Source: Clostridiaceae bacterium
GTDB lineage: Bacteria; Bacillota; Clostridia; Saccharofermentanales; UBA5734
Direction of reading: 5' to 3'
DNA length: 43,745 nt
NCBI GenBank assembly: GCA_012523135.1
Contig: JAAYJD010000020.1
Span: forward strand, 1-43,745
Under the pieces are notes generated by a model. That model searched no databases, was not told the origin of the DNA, and was given only the letters and a program-made list of their open reading frames with translations. The translations under genes were made by a program, and so were the position numbers. Below, one piece after another: positions 24,089-32,026 of this stretch; position 1 is the stretch's first letter; every line of letters begins with the position of its first letter.

Positions 24089-24674
24089 ACCGCAGCAGGA
24101 TACCGGCCAGCCCGGCACCCATGATCAGGATCAGCGGATGAAGCTTGAACTTGTGATGGATAATCAGTGCGGCGGCAAAGATCAGCAGGGCGGCCGGCTG
24201 GATGGCAGCCAGCGGCTTGCTGAAGAGTGTCGCAAACCAATTCCGCAGCGTTTGGTCGGCAGCGACATGCACGAGGGCGGTCTTGCCGATAAAGACCGCA
24301 GCGGACGCGATCAGGCCGACAACCACCGGCCGCAAACCGTAAAAAATCATGGTATAGAGCGGGTGCTTCTGGTAGCGGCTGACAAAGCTGGCGACAAGCA
24401 GGATCAGCAGCAGCGACGGCAAGGTCACCCCGGCCGTTGCGACCAGGCTGCCGGCCACGCCGGCGGTCATGTAACCGACATAGGTGGCTGAATTGACGGC
24501 GATGGGACCGGGCGTCATTTCCGCGATGGCCACGATATCGGCGAACTGGTCGGCGGTTAGCCAGCCGTGATGCAGGATTTCGCTCTGGATCAGCGGAATC
24601 ATGGCATAGCCGCCGCCGAAGCTGAACAGGCCGATCCGGAAAAATGAGTAGAAAAGCTCAAACAGCAAGCTCAT
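24078..24674 (-). CDS. chromate transporter half-protein (second)
   Basis: A 198-residue membrane protein of the CHR (ChrA) superfamily in the short, single-domain form. The N-terminal signature is FFRIGLFSFGGGYAMIPLIQ, followed by EMTPGPIAVNSATYVGY. Single-domain CHR proteins usually occur as adjacent pairs thought to work together as one transporter. The ATG overlaps the stop of the partner gene (ATGA), indicating coupled and possibly stoichiometric synthesis. The exported ion need not be chromate; no chromate regulator or reductase is nearby. The gene ends an operon of six genes and overlaps the MBL-fold gene tail to tail. Confidence 0.9.
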   Translation of the reverse strand: MSLLFELFYSFFRIGLFSFGGGYAMIPLIQSEILHHGWLTADQFADIVAIAEMTPGPIAVNSATYVGYMTAGVAGSLVATAGVTLPSLLLILLVASFVSRYQKHPLYTMIFYGLRPVVVGLIASAAVFIGKTALVHVAADQTLRNWFATLFSKPLAAIQPAALLIFAAALIIHHKFKLHPLILIMGAGLAGILLRFIF

Positions 24675-25297
24675 GATTCAGGCCCTTTCTGCTGTCTGTC
24701 CGCCTGGCTGCGTCGGCCGGTCACCCGGTCGGTGAGGTTCGGATGCAGGGCATACAGGAGCAGACCGACCGCTGCGCCGCCCAGCAGAACGAGCAGGGCA
24801 TGGACACGGAAGAGGGCCACCAGCAGCAGACCGGCCACGGCCAGGGTCGCCGTGATCCAGTCGTGCACGACACGGCGGGCCATCTTGATGGCTGTCGCCA
24901 GGATCAAAGCCGTGACGGCTGCCAGCACGCCGGTAAAGAACTGTTGGACATAGGGGTTGCTCTGGATATTCGTCGTGGTCAGGGCAATGACCAGGATCAC
25001 CAGGACCGACGGCAGTGTACAGCCCAGCATGGCGGCGATCGCGCCGCTGGTGCCGGCGAGGTGGCGGCCGATCAGGATCGATGCGTTGACCGCGACCGGT
25101 CCCGGCATGGATTGGGCCAGGGCGATCATGTCAAGCAGTTCGTCCGGCTGGACCCATTTCTTGTTGTCTGTTATCTCCCGCTCAATCAGCGGCAGCATGG
25201 CGAATCCCCCGCCGAACGTGAACAGGCCGATCCGGAAAAAAGTTCCGAACAGCTTTAGCCGGAGATGCGGTATCGGTTGCGTTGATTTCCCTTGCAT
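24671..25297 (-). CDS. chromate transporter half-protein (first)
   Basis: A 208-residue CHR-family membrane protein with FFRIGLFTFGGGFAMLPLIE and SMPGPVAVNASILIGRH, paralogous to the next gene. Start ATG 25297 is chosen because AGGGAG lies 5 nt upstream; the longer frame to 25372 runs into the regulator gene. It ends with a polar tail (TGRRSQADRQQKGPES) and overlaps the second half by 4 nt. It lies 13 nt after the ROK-like gene, so the pair is probably read through from the tag promoter at 29178-29197 or from an internal promoter that I cannot identify. Confidence 0.9.
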   Translation of the reverse strand: MQGKSTQPIPHLRLKLFGTFFRIGLFTFGGGFAMLPLIEREITDNKKWVQPDELLDMIALAQSMPGPVAVNASILIGRHLAGTSGAIAAMLGCTLPSVLVILVIALTTTNIQSNPYVQQFFTGVLAAVTALILATAIKMARRVVHDWITATLAVAGLLLVALFRVHALLVLLGGAAVGLLLYALHPNLTDRVTGRRSQADRQQKGPES

Positions 25298-25310
25298 GCT
25301 AACTCCCTGT

Positions 25311-26411
25311 TCAGCCCTCCGCCAGGCTGGTTTCGAGGACATAGGCGGCGGCGCCAAGTGCCAGAATACCATAATCCGGCGGGTAATCCAAGAGTTGCGG
25401 GATCGCGGCGCCAGCTGCCGCGATGTTGTTCAGTTCCTGCCGGAACAGGACGATCAGCTCCGGGAACTCCTCGATCAGGCTGCCAGCCAGCATCAGGCGG
25501 GCGCTGCCGGCCAGCGTATTCAGGTTGACGGCACACGCGGCCGCAGCCTGGGCTGCTTCCTGCAAGACCCGGCCGGCTTTTTTCTTTCCGGCCAGCGCGG
25601 CGCGGCTGAAATCGTCCCAGTTCAGCTCGGAATCGTGCTTGACTTGACGGAAACGGCGCAGCAACGCGGATCGCGCGCAGACCTGCTCAAGCTGGAGATA
25701 GCCGGCCCGGTCCGGATCTGCCGCCTGCCAGTCGCCCAGCGTTTGCATCTCCAGCGGCGCGGGATACAAGGGGCCTTGCCTGATGATTGCAGCGCGGATG
25801 GCGTCGCCCAGTGACAAATAGAGCACGTGATCGCTGCCTGGGGTTGTGTCGAGCCAGAGGGCGGCGTAGAGCGCGGGCTCAGCCGCGTTCAGGTTGTGCA
25901 CCGGCAGACCCAGGGCCTGCTGCAACTCAAGACAGGCAGCCGATGCATCCGGCTCAAGATGCCAGGCGGTTTGGGACAAACCTAAACCGAGCAGCTTGTC
26001 CGGAGGCCGTCCGCCGACCAGGCCGGTGACGGCTCGCTGGACAACCGGCAGCAGCCCTTCGACCAGCATGGCCTCGATTCCAGGCAGCGGGCAGCGCTCA
26101 AGCGGGTGCAGCAGCAGGTCCGTCAGGATCAGTTCGCCCGATCCGAGGCCGAGGTGCAGGCCGAGTAGAAAACCGGCATCCGGGACGCACCGGTAAAGGC
26201 CAGGCCGCCGGCCGCCGGTAGAATCCGCCAGGTCATATTCCTCGATCAGGCCCAGGCGGATCTGCTTGTCCAGCGCCCGGTTCAAGGTTGTCGCCGGCAG
26301 ACCGAGCCGGTCAGACAGCTGCTGGCGCGTAAGGCCCTCGTGGCGGCGTATCGTGACATACAGCGCGCGGGCCTGGCCGGCCAGCGCCTTGCCGCTTTGC
26401 AGCAAACCCAT
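25311..26411 (-). CDS. ROK-family-like transcriptional regulator, degenerate
   Basis: A 366-residue protein with an N-terminal winged helix (RHEGLTRQQLSDRLGLPATTLNRALDKQIRLGLIEE, about 23-58) and a C-terminal actin-like ROK domain, arranged as in NagC/XylR-type sugar repressors. The ROK domain looks degenerate: GLHLGLGSGELIL replaces the DxGGTK phosphate motif, and the zinc signature CxCGxxGCxE is missing. It may therefore have lost sugar-kinase-like ligand chemistry and act only as a repressor. GGAGG is well spaced to the ATG. It lies 38 nt after the MFS transporter gene, which it may regulate. Confidence 0.75.
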   Translation of the reverse strand: MGLLQSGKALAGQARALYVTIRRHEGLTRQQLSDRLGLPATTLNRALDKQIRLGLIEEYDLADSTGGRRPGLYRCVPDAGFLLGLHLGLGSGELILTDLLLHPLERCPLPGIEAMLVEGLLPVVQRAVTGLVGGRPPDKLLGLGLSQTAWHLEPDASAACLELQQALGLPVHNLNAAEPALYAALWLDTTPGSDHVLYLSLGDAIRAAIIRQGPLYPAPLEMQTLGDWQAADPDRAGYLQLEQVCARSALLRRFRQVKHDSELNWDDFSRAALAGKKKAGRVLQEAAQAAAACAVNLNTLAGSARLMLAGSLIEEFPELIVLFRQELNNIAAAGAAIPQLLDYPPDYGILALGAAAYVLETSLAEG

Positions 26412-26449
26412 ACGGCACCTCCATCAATCAGTTCCGGGCTGCCTGCCGG

Positions 26450-27745
26450 TCAGGCCGGCAGATCGTCCGGTGCGGCGGCTTCCGGATTGGCCTCGCCATG
26501 CCGGACATTGATCATGCAGACAAAAGCGAGGGCAAAGGCGATGACTGAATACAGGAAAAGCGTGGAATAGTCGTCGGTCAAGTCCCGGATCCAGCCGAAT
26601 AGGGTCGGGCTGAGGATCGCGGCACTGAACGAGAAAAAGTAATAATAGCCGGTAAAACTGCCGATTCGCTCTTTGCTGGCCAGCTCAACCACCATGGGCA
26701 GCGAGTTGATGTTGATGCAGGCCCAGGCTGCGCCGCCAAGCAGCAGCAGGCCGCGCAGGATCCACAGGTTCTGGATGAAGAGCATGGGCAAAAACAGGAC
26801 GACCATGCCGGTCAGGCCAATCAGAATCATTTTTTTCCGGCCGACGCGGCCGGCCAGGATGCCCGCGGGCAGAGCGAAAGCAACCAGCGACAGGGAGAAC
26901 AGCGTCAAGGTCATGGTGGCGTCACCCTTGGAAACCCCCAGTTCCTTGGTCGCGTACAAGGTGAAAAACGATTCGACCGCGTTATAGCCGCAGAACCAGA
27001 AGAAAATGGCCACCAGCAGCGACAGCAGGCTCTTTTTTTCAGGCCCGGACAGCCCTTTGAGCAGATCGTTGTTGATGCGGGCCCGGGCTTTATCCCGCCA
27101 GGACTGGCGCGGCGCATCCGCCGCCAGGACCTGTTCGCGGGCAGCCATGATCCGGGCCATGTGGCGGCTGTCGGGTTCCTTGACGAAAAAGACCAGCATC
27201 AGCAGGGCGAAGATCATGACCACCGAGCCCATCAGGAACGGCATGTTGTCGCCGCCGACATTGGACAGGTAACCGCCGACCAGAAACGCGATGATGCCGC
27301 CGACGCCGCCCATCAGGTTGATGATGCCGTTGGCCTTGCTGCGCTGCACCGGAGGTGTCAGGTCCGGCATCAGGGAAACGACCGGCGAACGCCAGACCGA
27401 CATGATCAGGTTGAAGAGGATGATGACGCTCATCATGCCGAGCAGACTGGTTGTGCGCGGGATGAAAAAGAAGGCGGCCGCACAGAGCGGAATACCGACC
27501 AGGATATAGGGCATGCGTTTGCCGAAACGGGTCCGGGTCCGGTCGCTGAGCTGCCCGACCAGCGGCTGGAAGACGACGCCAAACATGTTGTCGATGGTCA
27601 TGATAAACCCGATCAGGGCGGTGCTCTGCAGGTAGCGCTCCTCGAGCATCACCGGCACAAAGCTGTTGTACAGGCTCCAGGCCAGGGAACTGGCAAAAAA
27701 TCCGAAACCAATCAAGAAGGTCTTGCGGTAATTCAGCGCTTGCAT
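26450..27745 (-). CDS. SLC45/GPH-like MFS transporter
   Basis: A 431-residue, 12-helix major facilitator. The loop motif GQLSDRTRTRFGKRMPY (64-80) and WRSPVVSLMPDLTPPVQRSKANGI are typical of the bacterial SLC45-like/GPH branch, whose members often carry disaccharides or glycosides by cation symport. AAGGAGG precedes the ATG. It lies 29 nt after the glycerophosphodiesterase gene and directly before a ROK-like regulator gene, an arrangement typical of a small sugar-uptake unit. The substrate is not predictable, and no glycoside hydrolase lies in the operon. Confidence 0.88.
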   Translation of the reverse strand: MQALNYRKTFLIGFGFFASSLAWSLYNSFVPVMLEERYLQSTALIGFIMTIDNMFGVVFQPLVGQLSDRTRTRFGKRMPYILVGIPLCAAAFFFIPRTTSLLGMMSVIILFNLIMSVWRSPVVSLMPDLTPPVQRSKANGIINLMGGVGGIIAFLVGGYLSNVGGDNMPFLMGSVVMIFALLMLVFFVKEPDSRHMARIMAAREQVLAADAPRQSWRDKARARINNDLLKGLSGPEKKSLLSLLVAIFFWFCGYNAVESFFTLYATKELGVSKGDATMTLTLFSLSLVAFALPAGILAGRVGRKKMILIGLTGMVVLFLPMLFIQNLWILRGLLLLGGAAWACININSLPMVVELASKERIGSFTGYYYFFSFSAAILSPTLFGWIRDLTDDYSTLFLYSVIAFALAFVCMINVRHGEANPEAAAPDDLPA

Positions 27746-27774
27746 ATTGCCTCCTTAAGTCCTGCAGCCGGATT

Positions 27775-28527
27775 CTAAATCCGGTCTGCCAATTCCCGGC
27801 GCAGCGCCAGGGCTGTATCCGGAACATTGGTGATGATGGCGTCGATACCGAGGGCGAGCGCCTGCCGGATGTGGTCCGGCTGGTCGATCGTCCAGGCGTT
27901 GAGCCGGATCCCGGCTGCGCGGCAGTCTTCGCTCATGTTGGGGATCTGCAAGTTGGCGTAATGCGGGTGCAGAGCCTGGACACCGCAGTGCCGGGCCAGG
28001 ACCCAGGGTTCATAAATCCCGCAGCTGTAGAGCAGGCCGCAGGGCACCGCCAGCCGGCGCGACCGGATTTTTCCAGCCGCCAGCACCATGCTGTAGTGGT
28101 TGAAGGAGGACAGGCAGATCTGGTCGGTCATGCGATGCGCGACGGCAAGATCAAGCACAGCCTGCTCCAGGCCGGCATAGGGAAGAACGCTGTTCTTGAG
28201 CTCGATGTTGATCATCAGGCCGGACGGCCGAACCAGATCGAACACCTCGGCCAGTGTGGGGATCTGCTGCCGGCCGGAACCTGGTTTGATCTGGCCGAAG
28301 TCCAGCGCGCGCAGTTCGGCCAGGGTCATCTGGCTGACCTGGCCGGGCTGGTTGGCGGCCCGGCGGCACGACTCGTCATGGGTGACGACGATGGCGCCGT
28401 CGGCGGACAGGTGGACATCCAGCTCGATGCCGTCCGCCCCCTGGCGGATGGCCAGCTCGAAAGCGGCCAGTGTGTTTTCCGGGGCTGCGGCGCTGGCACC
28501 CCGGTGGGCCCAGATTTGTGTTGACAT
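27775..28527 (-). CDS. glycerophosphodiester phosphodiesterase
   Basis: A 250-residue cytoplasmic GDPD-family enzyme that hydrolyses deacylated phospholipids to glycerol-3-phosphate and an alcohol. The TIM-barrel catalytic residues are visible: AHRGASAAAPENTLAAF (His8, Arg9, Glu17), ELDVHLS (Glu35, Asp37) and VTHDE (His50). Start ATG 28527 has AGGAGGG upstream; the frame runs back to 28614 but overlaps tag without a ribosome site. It lies between tag and the MFS gene in the same operon. No lipid-anchor signal is seen, which suggests an intracellular scavenging role, possibly linked to the phospholipid-turnover genes at the start of the window. Confidence 0.93.
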   Translation of the reverse strand: MSTQIWAHRGASAAAPENTLAAFELAIRQGADGIELDVHLSADGAIVVTHDESCRRAANQPGQVSQMTLAELRALDFGQIKPGSGRQQIPTLAEVFDLVRPSGLMINIELKNSVLPYAGLEQAVLDLAVAHRMTDQICLSSFNHYSMVLAAGKIRSRRLAVPCGLLYSCGIYEPWVLARHCGVQALHPHYANLQIPNMSEDCRAAGIRLNAWTIDQPDHIRQALALGIDAIITNVPDTALALRRELADRI

Positions 28528-28561
28528 GCGGTCCCTCCTGGTTAGATCGGGCTCACGCCCG

Positions 28562-29149
28562 TTATTTGGCCGGCGCATTGTCGGGGTGACAGTCGCACCA
28601 GGCAAGATGGTCACAGACCAGTCCGGCCGCCTGCATCAGGGAATAGCAGATTGTCGGACCGACAAAAGAAAAGCCACGGCCTTTCAGGTCGCGGCTGAGT
28701 GTCTCGGACAAGTCCGTGCTGGCGGGAACCTCCTCTGGGGAAGACCAGTGGTTGATGACCGGTTTACGATCGACCGCCGCCCAGAGCAGCTGGTCCAGGC
28801 TGGAGCCTGAACGGATCAATGTTTGCCAGGCACGGGCGTTGGTCATCGCGGCCCGGATCTTGCGCGCGTTGCGGATGATCCCGGGGCTGCCAAGCGCCTG
28901 TTGGATTTCGGTTTCTGTCCAGACCGCCAGACGATGGGGGTCAAAGCCAGCCAGTGCCGCCCGGATCGCCGGCCGCTTCGCCAGGACAACCGCCCAGCTC
29001 AGGCCAGCTTGCATGCCTTCCAGCAGCAGCAGTTCAAAGAGCCGCCCTTCGTCGTGGAGCGGGATCCCCCATTCGCTGTCATGGTAGCGCAGGGACTGTT
29101 CGTCCTTGCTTGCCCAGGGACAGACACGCCGTCCCGTCAGATCGATCAT
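28562..29149 (-). CDS. tag: DNA-3-methyladenine glycosylase I
   Basis: A 195-residue base-excision repair enzyme that removes 3-methyladenine. It carries the Tag zinc ligands with the family spacing: Cys10 and His23 (13 apart, in VCPWAS and RYHDSEWG), and His181 and Cys185 in DHLAWCDCH. The core QAGLSWAVVLAKRPAIRAAL and GFSFVGPTICYSLMQAAGL are also characteristic. ATG 29149 follows a GGAGG at 8-nt spacing; the longer frame to 29272 passes through the promoter. It is the first gene of a six-gene minus operon with an otherwise unrelated cargo (lipid, sugar and ion transport). A 20-bp palindrome at 29178-29197 overlaps its -10 box. Confidence 0.95.
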   Translation of the reverse strand: MIDLTGRRVCPWASKDEQSLRYHDSEWGIPLHDEGRLFELLLLEGMQAGLSWAVVLAKRPAIRAALAGFDPHRLAVWTETEIQQALGSPGIIRNARKIRAAMTNARAWQTLIRSGSSLDQLLWAAVDRKPVINHWSSPEEVPASTDLSETLSRDLKGRGFSFVGPTICYSLMQAAGLVCDHLAWCDCHPDNAPAK

Positions 29150-29177
29150 CGGACATGCCTCCGCAGATGCTCTCTGT

Positions 29178-29197
29178 CGGACATTATACCATGTCCG
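29178..29197 (-). promoter_or_regulatory. tag promoter with embedded palindrome
   Basis: CGGACAT-TATACC-ATGTCCG is a perfect 7-bp inverted repeat with a 6-nt centre. The minus-strand extended -10 (TGGTATAAT, with TATAAT at 29188-29183) lies inside it; an AAGACA -35-like box is 18 nt upstream (29212-29207). A bound regulator would block transcription. It is not a LexA box of the Bacillota type (CGAAC-N4-GTTCG). A third copy of CGGACAT occurs at 29150-29156. Confidence 0.6.
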
Positions 29198-29240
29198 TGG
29201 GGCACCTGTCTTTGCGAGTAAAAAGATCATAAAAACCCTG

Positions 29241-29269
29241 TTGACGTTCAAGTGAACCTGTGATACAAT
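29241..29269 (+). promoter_or_regulatory. promoter of DUF1836-nfeD-flotillin operon
   Basis: TTGACG (29241-29246), 17 nt, TACAAT (29264-29269), 5 of 6 in each box; one of the best promoters in the window. The spacer contains GTTCA-AG-TGAAC (29246-29257), a perfect 5-2-5 palindrome that could bind a regulator between the two boxes. Confidence 0.75.
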
Positions 29270-29299
29270 CAAGAAAACTTAACAAAAGGAGGTGAGAAC

Positions 29300-29878
29300 A
29301 TGTTACAGCAGTGCCTGCCGGGAACCAACATCCAGATGGATCTGCAGGGCGGACAAGATTACCGCCGGGCGTTCGACGCGGCTTTTGCCATGACCGGCGG
29401 GATCTTTCTCTCCCAGCTGACCGAGATCGTCGGTGTCCCGCCCGCCACCTTGCAGAACTGGGTCAAGCGCGGGTATGTCTCCAGTCCGGTCGGCAAACGC
29501 TACACGCGCCGCCAGACCTGCCGGATTATCCTGATTGCCCTGCTGCGCCACACGCTGTCGCTGGAGGAAGTTGCCGATTTGCTCAGCTGGATCAACAACG
29601 ATCTGGCGGACGAGCAGGATGACCTGATCGATGACAGCGAGCTTTACCTGTTTTTCTGCGATGTGGTGCAAGGCTGGCCGCCGGAACGTTGTCCTGATTC
29701 GGATCAGCTTGTTGCGCAGATCGAACAGGTCACCCGGGCGTTTCCGGACACAGTACCGGGAAGCCGGGCCAAGCTGAACCAGGTTTTGCTGGTCATGACG
29801 CTGGCCTACGGGGCCTGGCTGCTGCAGACAGAAGCCAGAAGGCGCCTGGCCAGTTTGAAAGGAGGTGCGCAGCCTTGA
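29300..29878 (+). CDS. DUF1836 domain-containing putative regulator
   Basis: A 192-residue protein matching DUF1836, a family common in Bacillota with a MerR-like helix-turn-helix. The HTH is seen in FLSQLTEIVGVPPATLQNWVKRGYV, followed by GKRYTRRQTCRIILIALLR and the family segment LLSWINNDLADEQDDLIDDSELYLFF. Function is unknown; DNA binding is inferred. Translation should be strong, with an extended AAAGGAGGTGA site before the ATG. It is the first gene of an operon with an NfeD protein and flotillin, and its stop overlaps the nfeD TTG start. The palindrome inside its own promoter makes autoregulation plausible. Confidence 0.85.
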   Translation: MLQQCLPGTNIQMDLQGGQDYRRAFDAAFAMTGGIFLSQLTEIVGVPPATLQNWVKRGYVSSPVGKRYTRRQTCRIILIALLRHTLSLEEVADLLSWINNDLADEQDDLIDDSELYLFFCDVVQGWPPERCPDSDQLVAQIEQVTRAFPDTVPGSRAKLNQVLLVMTLAYGAWLLQTEARRRLASLKGGAQP

Positions 29879-30516
29879 TTGCGCAATGGTGGAACCACAT
29901 GAATCTGACCCAGCAGCTGTTTGCGATTTTTGCCATTCCGGGGACGGTGGCCCTGGTGGTCCAGACCATTCTGCTGGTGGTCGGGATGGGCACACACGAC
30001 GCCGATGCGGATGGAGCCGATGCCGGTGCCGATGGGGGACTGGACGGCGATGTTTTCGCCGATCCGGGTCTGCGTGTGCTGACGGTCCGCGGCCTGGTCG
30101 CCTTTTTCGCCGTCGGCGGCTGGGTGGGGATCGCCCTGATCGACTGGAATGTACCTGTTGCCCTGGCGGCGGTGCTGGCCCTGCTGGCCGGCCTGGGCGG
30201 TCTGTTCCTGGTCGCCTGGCTGTTCAAGGTCATGCTCCGGCTGCAAAGCGCCGGCAATCTCGACATCCGCAACGCCATCGGTTCGGTTGGCCGCGTTTAC
30301 CTGACCGTACCGGGCGGCGGCCGGTTTAGCGGCAAGGTGACCTTGCTCCTGCAAGAACGCGCGGTTGAACTTGAGGCGCTGACGGACGGCTCGCAGCCGA
30401 TTCCGACCGGTTCCCAGGTTCAGGTGACCGGAATCCGGGGCAGCCAGATCATCGTCGTACCCCTGGTGGAAAACGAAACAGACATGCATCAACACGAACA
30501 ACACATGACAAAATGA
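29875..30516 (+). CDS. NfeD-like membrane protein
   Basis: A 213-residue membrane protein with a first helix (FAIFAIPGTVALVVQTILLVVG), a short Asp/Ala-rich acidic stretch (DADADGADAGADGGLDGD, about 43-60), two more helices (about 75-115), and a C-terminal OB-like NfeD domain (NAIGSVGRVYLTVPGGGRF to QVQVTGIRGSQIIVV). NfeD proteins partner flotillin-like SPFH proteins in membrane microdomains; the short form without a protease domain matches YuaF of Bacillus. The TTG start at 29875 overlaps the upstream stop and has GGAGG 9 nt before it. The flotillin gene follows after 17 nt. Confidence 0.88.
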   Translation: MIAQWWNHMNLTQQLFAIFAIPGTVALVVQTILLVVGMGTHDADADGADAGADGGLDGDVFADPGLRVLTVRGLVAFFAVGGWVGIALIDWNVPVALAAVLALLAGLGGLFLVAWLFKVMLRLQSAGNLDIRNAIGSVGRVYLTVPGGGRFSGKVTLLLQERAVELEALTDGSQPIPTGSQVQVTGIRGSQIIVVPLVENETDMHQHEQHMTK

Positions 30517-30533
30517 AAGGTTAGGTGAAACAC

Positions 30534-31922
30534 ATGCCTCCAAGTGCCATTATCAGTCTGGTCATCATCCTGCTCGTCGTCATGACGACCTTCCTGGTTT
30601 TGCTTTCGCGCTACCGTAAGTGCCCGTCAGACAAGATCATGGTCATCTACGGCAAGGTCGGCAGCAACAAGGACGGAACCATGCGTTCCGCCCGCTGTAT
30701 CCACGGCGGTGCCTCCTTTATCTGGCCGGTCGTCCAGGCCTATGAGTATTTGGACCTGACGCCGATCTCGATCAGTGTCGATCTGACAAACGCCCTCTCG
30801 CGCCAGAACATCCGCATCGACGTGCCGTCGCGCTTCACCGTGGGCATCTCGACGGAACAGGGCGTCATGCAGAACGCCGCCGAGCGTCTCCTGGGTCTGA
30901 AGCTTCCGGAAATCCAGGAACTGGCCAAGGACATCATCTTCGGCCAGCTGCGCCTGATCATCGCGACCATGGACATCGAAGAGATTAACACGGACCGCGA
31001 CAAGTTCTTGGAGTCGGTCTCGCGCAACGTGGAAACGGAACTTAAAAAAATCGGCCTGCGCCTGATCAACGTCAACGTGACCGATATCAACGACGAATCG
31101 GGCTACATCGAAGCCCTGGGCAAAGAAGCCGCCGCCAAGGCGATCAACGATGCCAAGAAATCAGTCGCTGAGAAAGACCGTGACGGCTCGATCGGTGAAG
31201 CTAACGCACACCGTGACCAGCGCATCCAGGTCGCCGCGGCCGATTCGACCGCCATCCAGGGTGAAAACGAAGCCAAAGCCGCGATTGCCGCATCCAACGC
31301 CGTTCGCCGCGAAAAAGAAGCTGAGGCGCTGCGCCGGGCGACAACCGCGGAGAAGACACAGGCCGCCAAAGCCCTGGAAGAAGCCTACACGGCCGAACAG
31401 AAAGCCGAGCGTACACGCGCCGACCGCGAAAAAGCCACCTTGGAAGCCGATGTGCTCGTCAAAGCCGAGGTGCGCAAGCGCGAGATTGAGTACCAGGCCG
31501 AAGCCGAAGCCGAGCGGCTGCGCCGCCAGGCCAAGGGCGAGGCTGACGCTATATATCTGAAGATGGAGGCTGAAGCGCGCGGTTTGCAGGAAATCCTGAC
31601 CAAGCAGGCCATGGGCTTGGGCCAGATCGTCCAGTCGACCGGCGGTGACGCCAACAACGCACTGCGTCTGATGCTGGCTGACAAGATGGAAAATCTGCTC
31701 AGGATCCAGGTTGAAGCGATCAAGAACATCAAGATCGACAAGGTGACCGTCTGGGACAGCGCCGGCGGCGACGGAAAAGCACCGGCGACCGCGAACTTCC
31801 TGTCCGGCATGCTTAAGTCCATCCCGCCGATCAACGACATGTTCAAGATGGCCGGCATGGAGTTACCCAGCTACCTGGGCAAGGAAGTAGACGCCCCGGC
31901 TCAAGCAGATCCCCAGAACTGA
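30534..31922 (+). CDS. flotillin-like SPFH protein
   Basis: A 462-residue protein with an N-terminal membrane hairpin (IISLVIILLVVMTTFLVLLS), an SPFH domain (about 25-200; GASFIWPVVQAYEYLDLTPISI and MDIEEINTDRDKFLESVSRNV) and a long Ala/Glu/Lys-rich coiled coil (about 215-340). It scaffolds functional membrane microdomains and is the counterpart of FloT/YuaG. ATG 30534 is preferred over GTG 30525, because TAGGTG is correctly spaced to the ATG and overlaps the GTG. The nfeD gene precedes it, and a terminator at 31947 closes the operon. Length and architecture are normal. Confidence 0.92.
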   Translation: MPPSAIISLVIILLVVMTTFLVLLSRYRKCPSDKIMVIYGKVGSNKDGTMRSARCIHGGASFIWPVVQAYEYLDLTPISISVDLTNALSRQNIRIDVPSRFTVGISTEQGVMQNAAERLLGLKLPEIQELAKDIIFGQLRLIIATMDIEEINTDRDKFLESVSRNVETELKKIGLRLINVNVTDINDESGYIEALGKEAAAKAINDAKKSVAEKDRDGSIGEANAHRDQRIQVAAADSTAIQGENEAKAAIAASNAVRREKEAEALRRATTAEKTQAAKALEEAYTAEQKAERTRADREKATLEADVLVKAEVRKREIEYQAEAEAERLRRQAKGEADAIYLKMEAEARGLQEILTKQAMGLGQIVQSTGGDANNALRLMLADKMENLLRIQVEAIKNIKIDKVTVWDSAGGDGKAPATANFLSGMLKSIPPINDMFKMAGMELPSYLGKEVDAPAQADPQN

Positions 31923-31946
31923 TTGTGCAAGCGCCGCAAGGCCAGG

Positions 31947-31979
31947 ACCGGACCGGCTGAAAAGCCGGTCCGGTTTGTG
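31947..31979 (+). terminator. terminator after flotillin gene
   Basis: A perfect 12-bp stem (ACCGGACCGGCT / AGCCGGTCCGGT) with a GAAA loop, followed by TTGTGCTGT. The U tract is poor, but the stem is very strong. The downstream end merges with the -35 region of the next promoter. Confidence 0.7.
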
Positions 31980-32003
31980 CTGTCTGACCGGATTTGCTAC
32001 AAT
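31975..32003 (+). promoter_or_regulatory. promoter of uridine-kinase-like gene
   Basis: TTGTGC (31975-31980), 17 nt, TACAAT (31998-32003). The -10 is good and the -35 is weak (TTG only). The leader is about 17-20 nt. Confidence 0.5.
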
Positions 32004-32026
32004 CAAAAGACACCAGGAGGTGGCCC

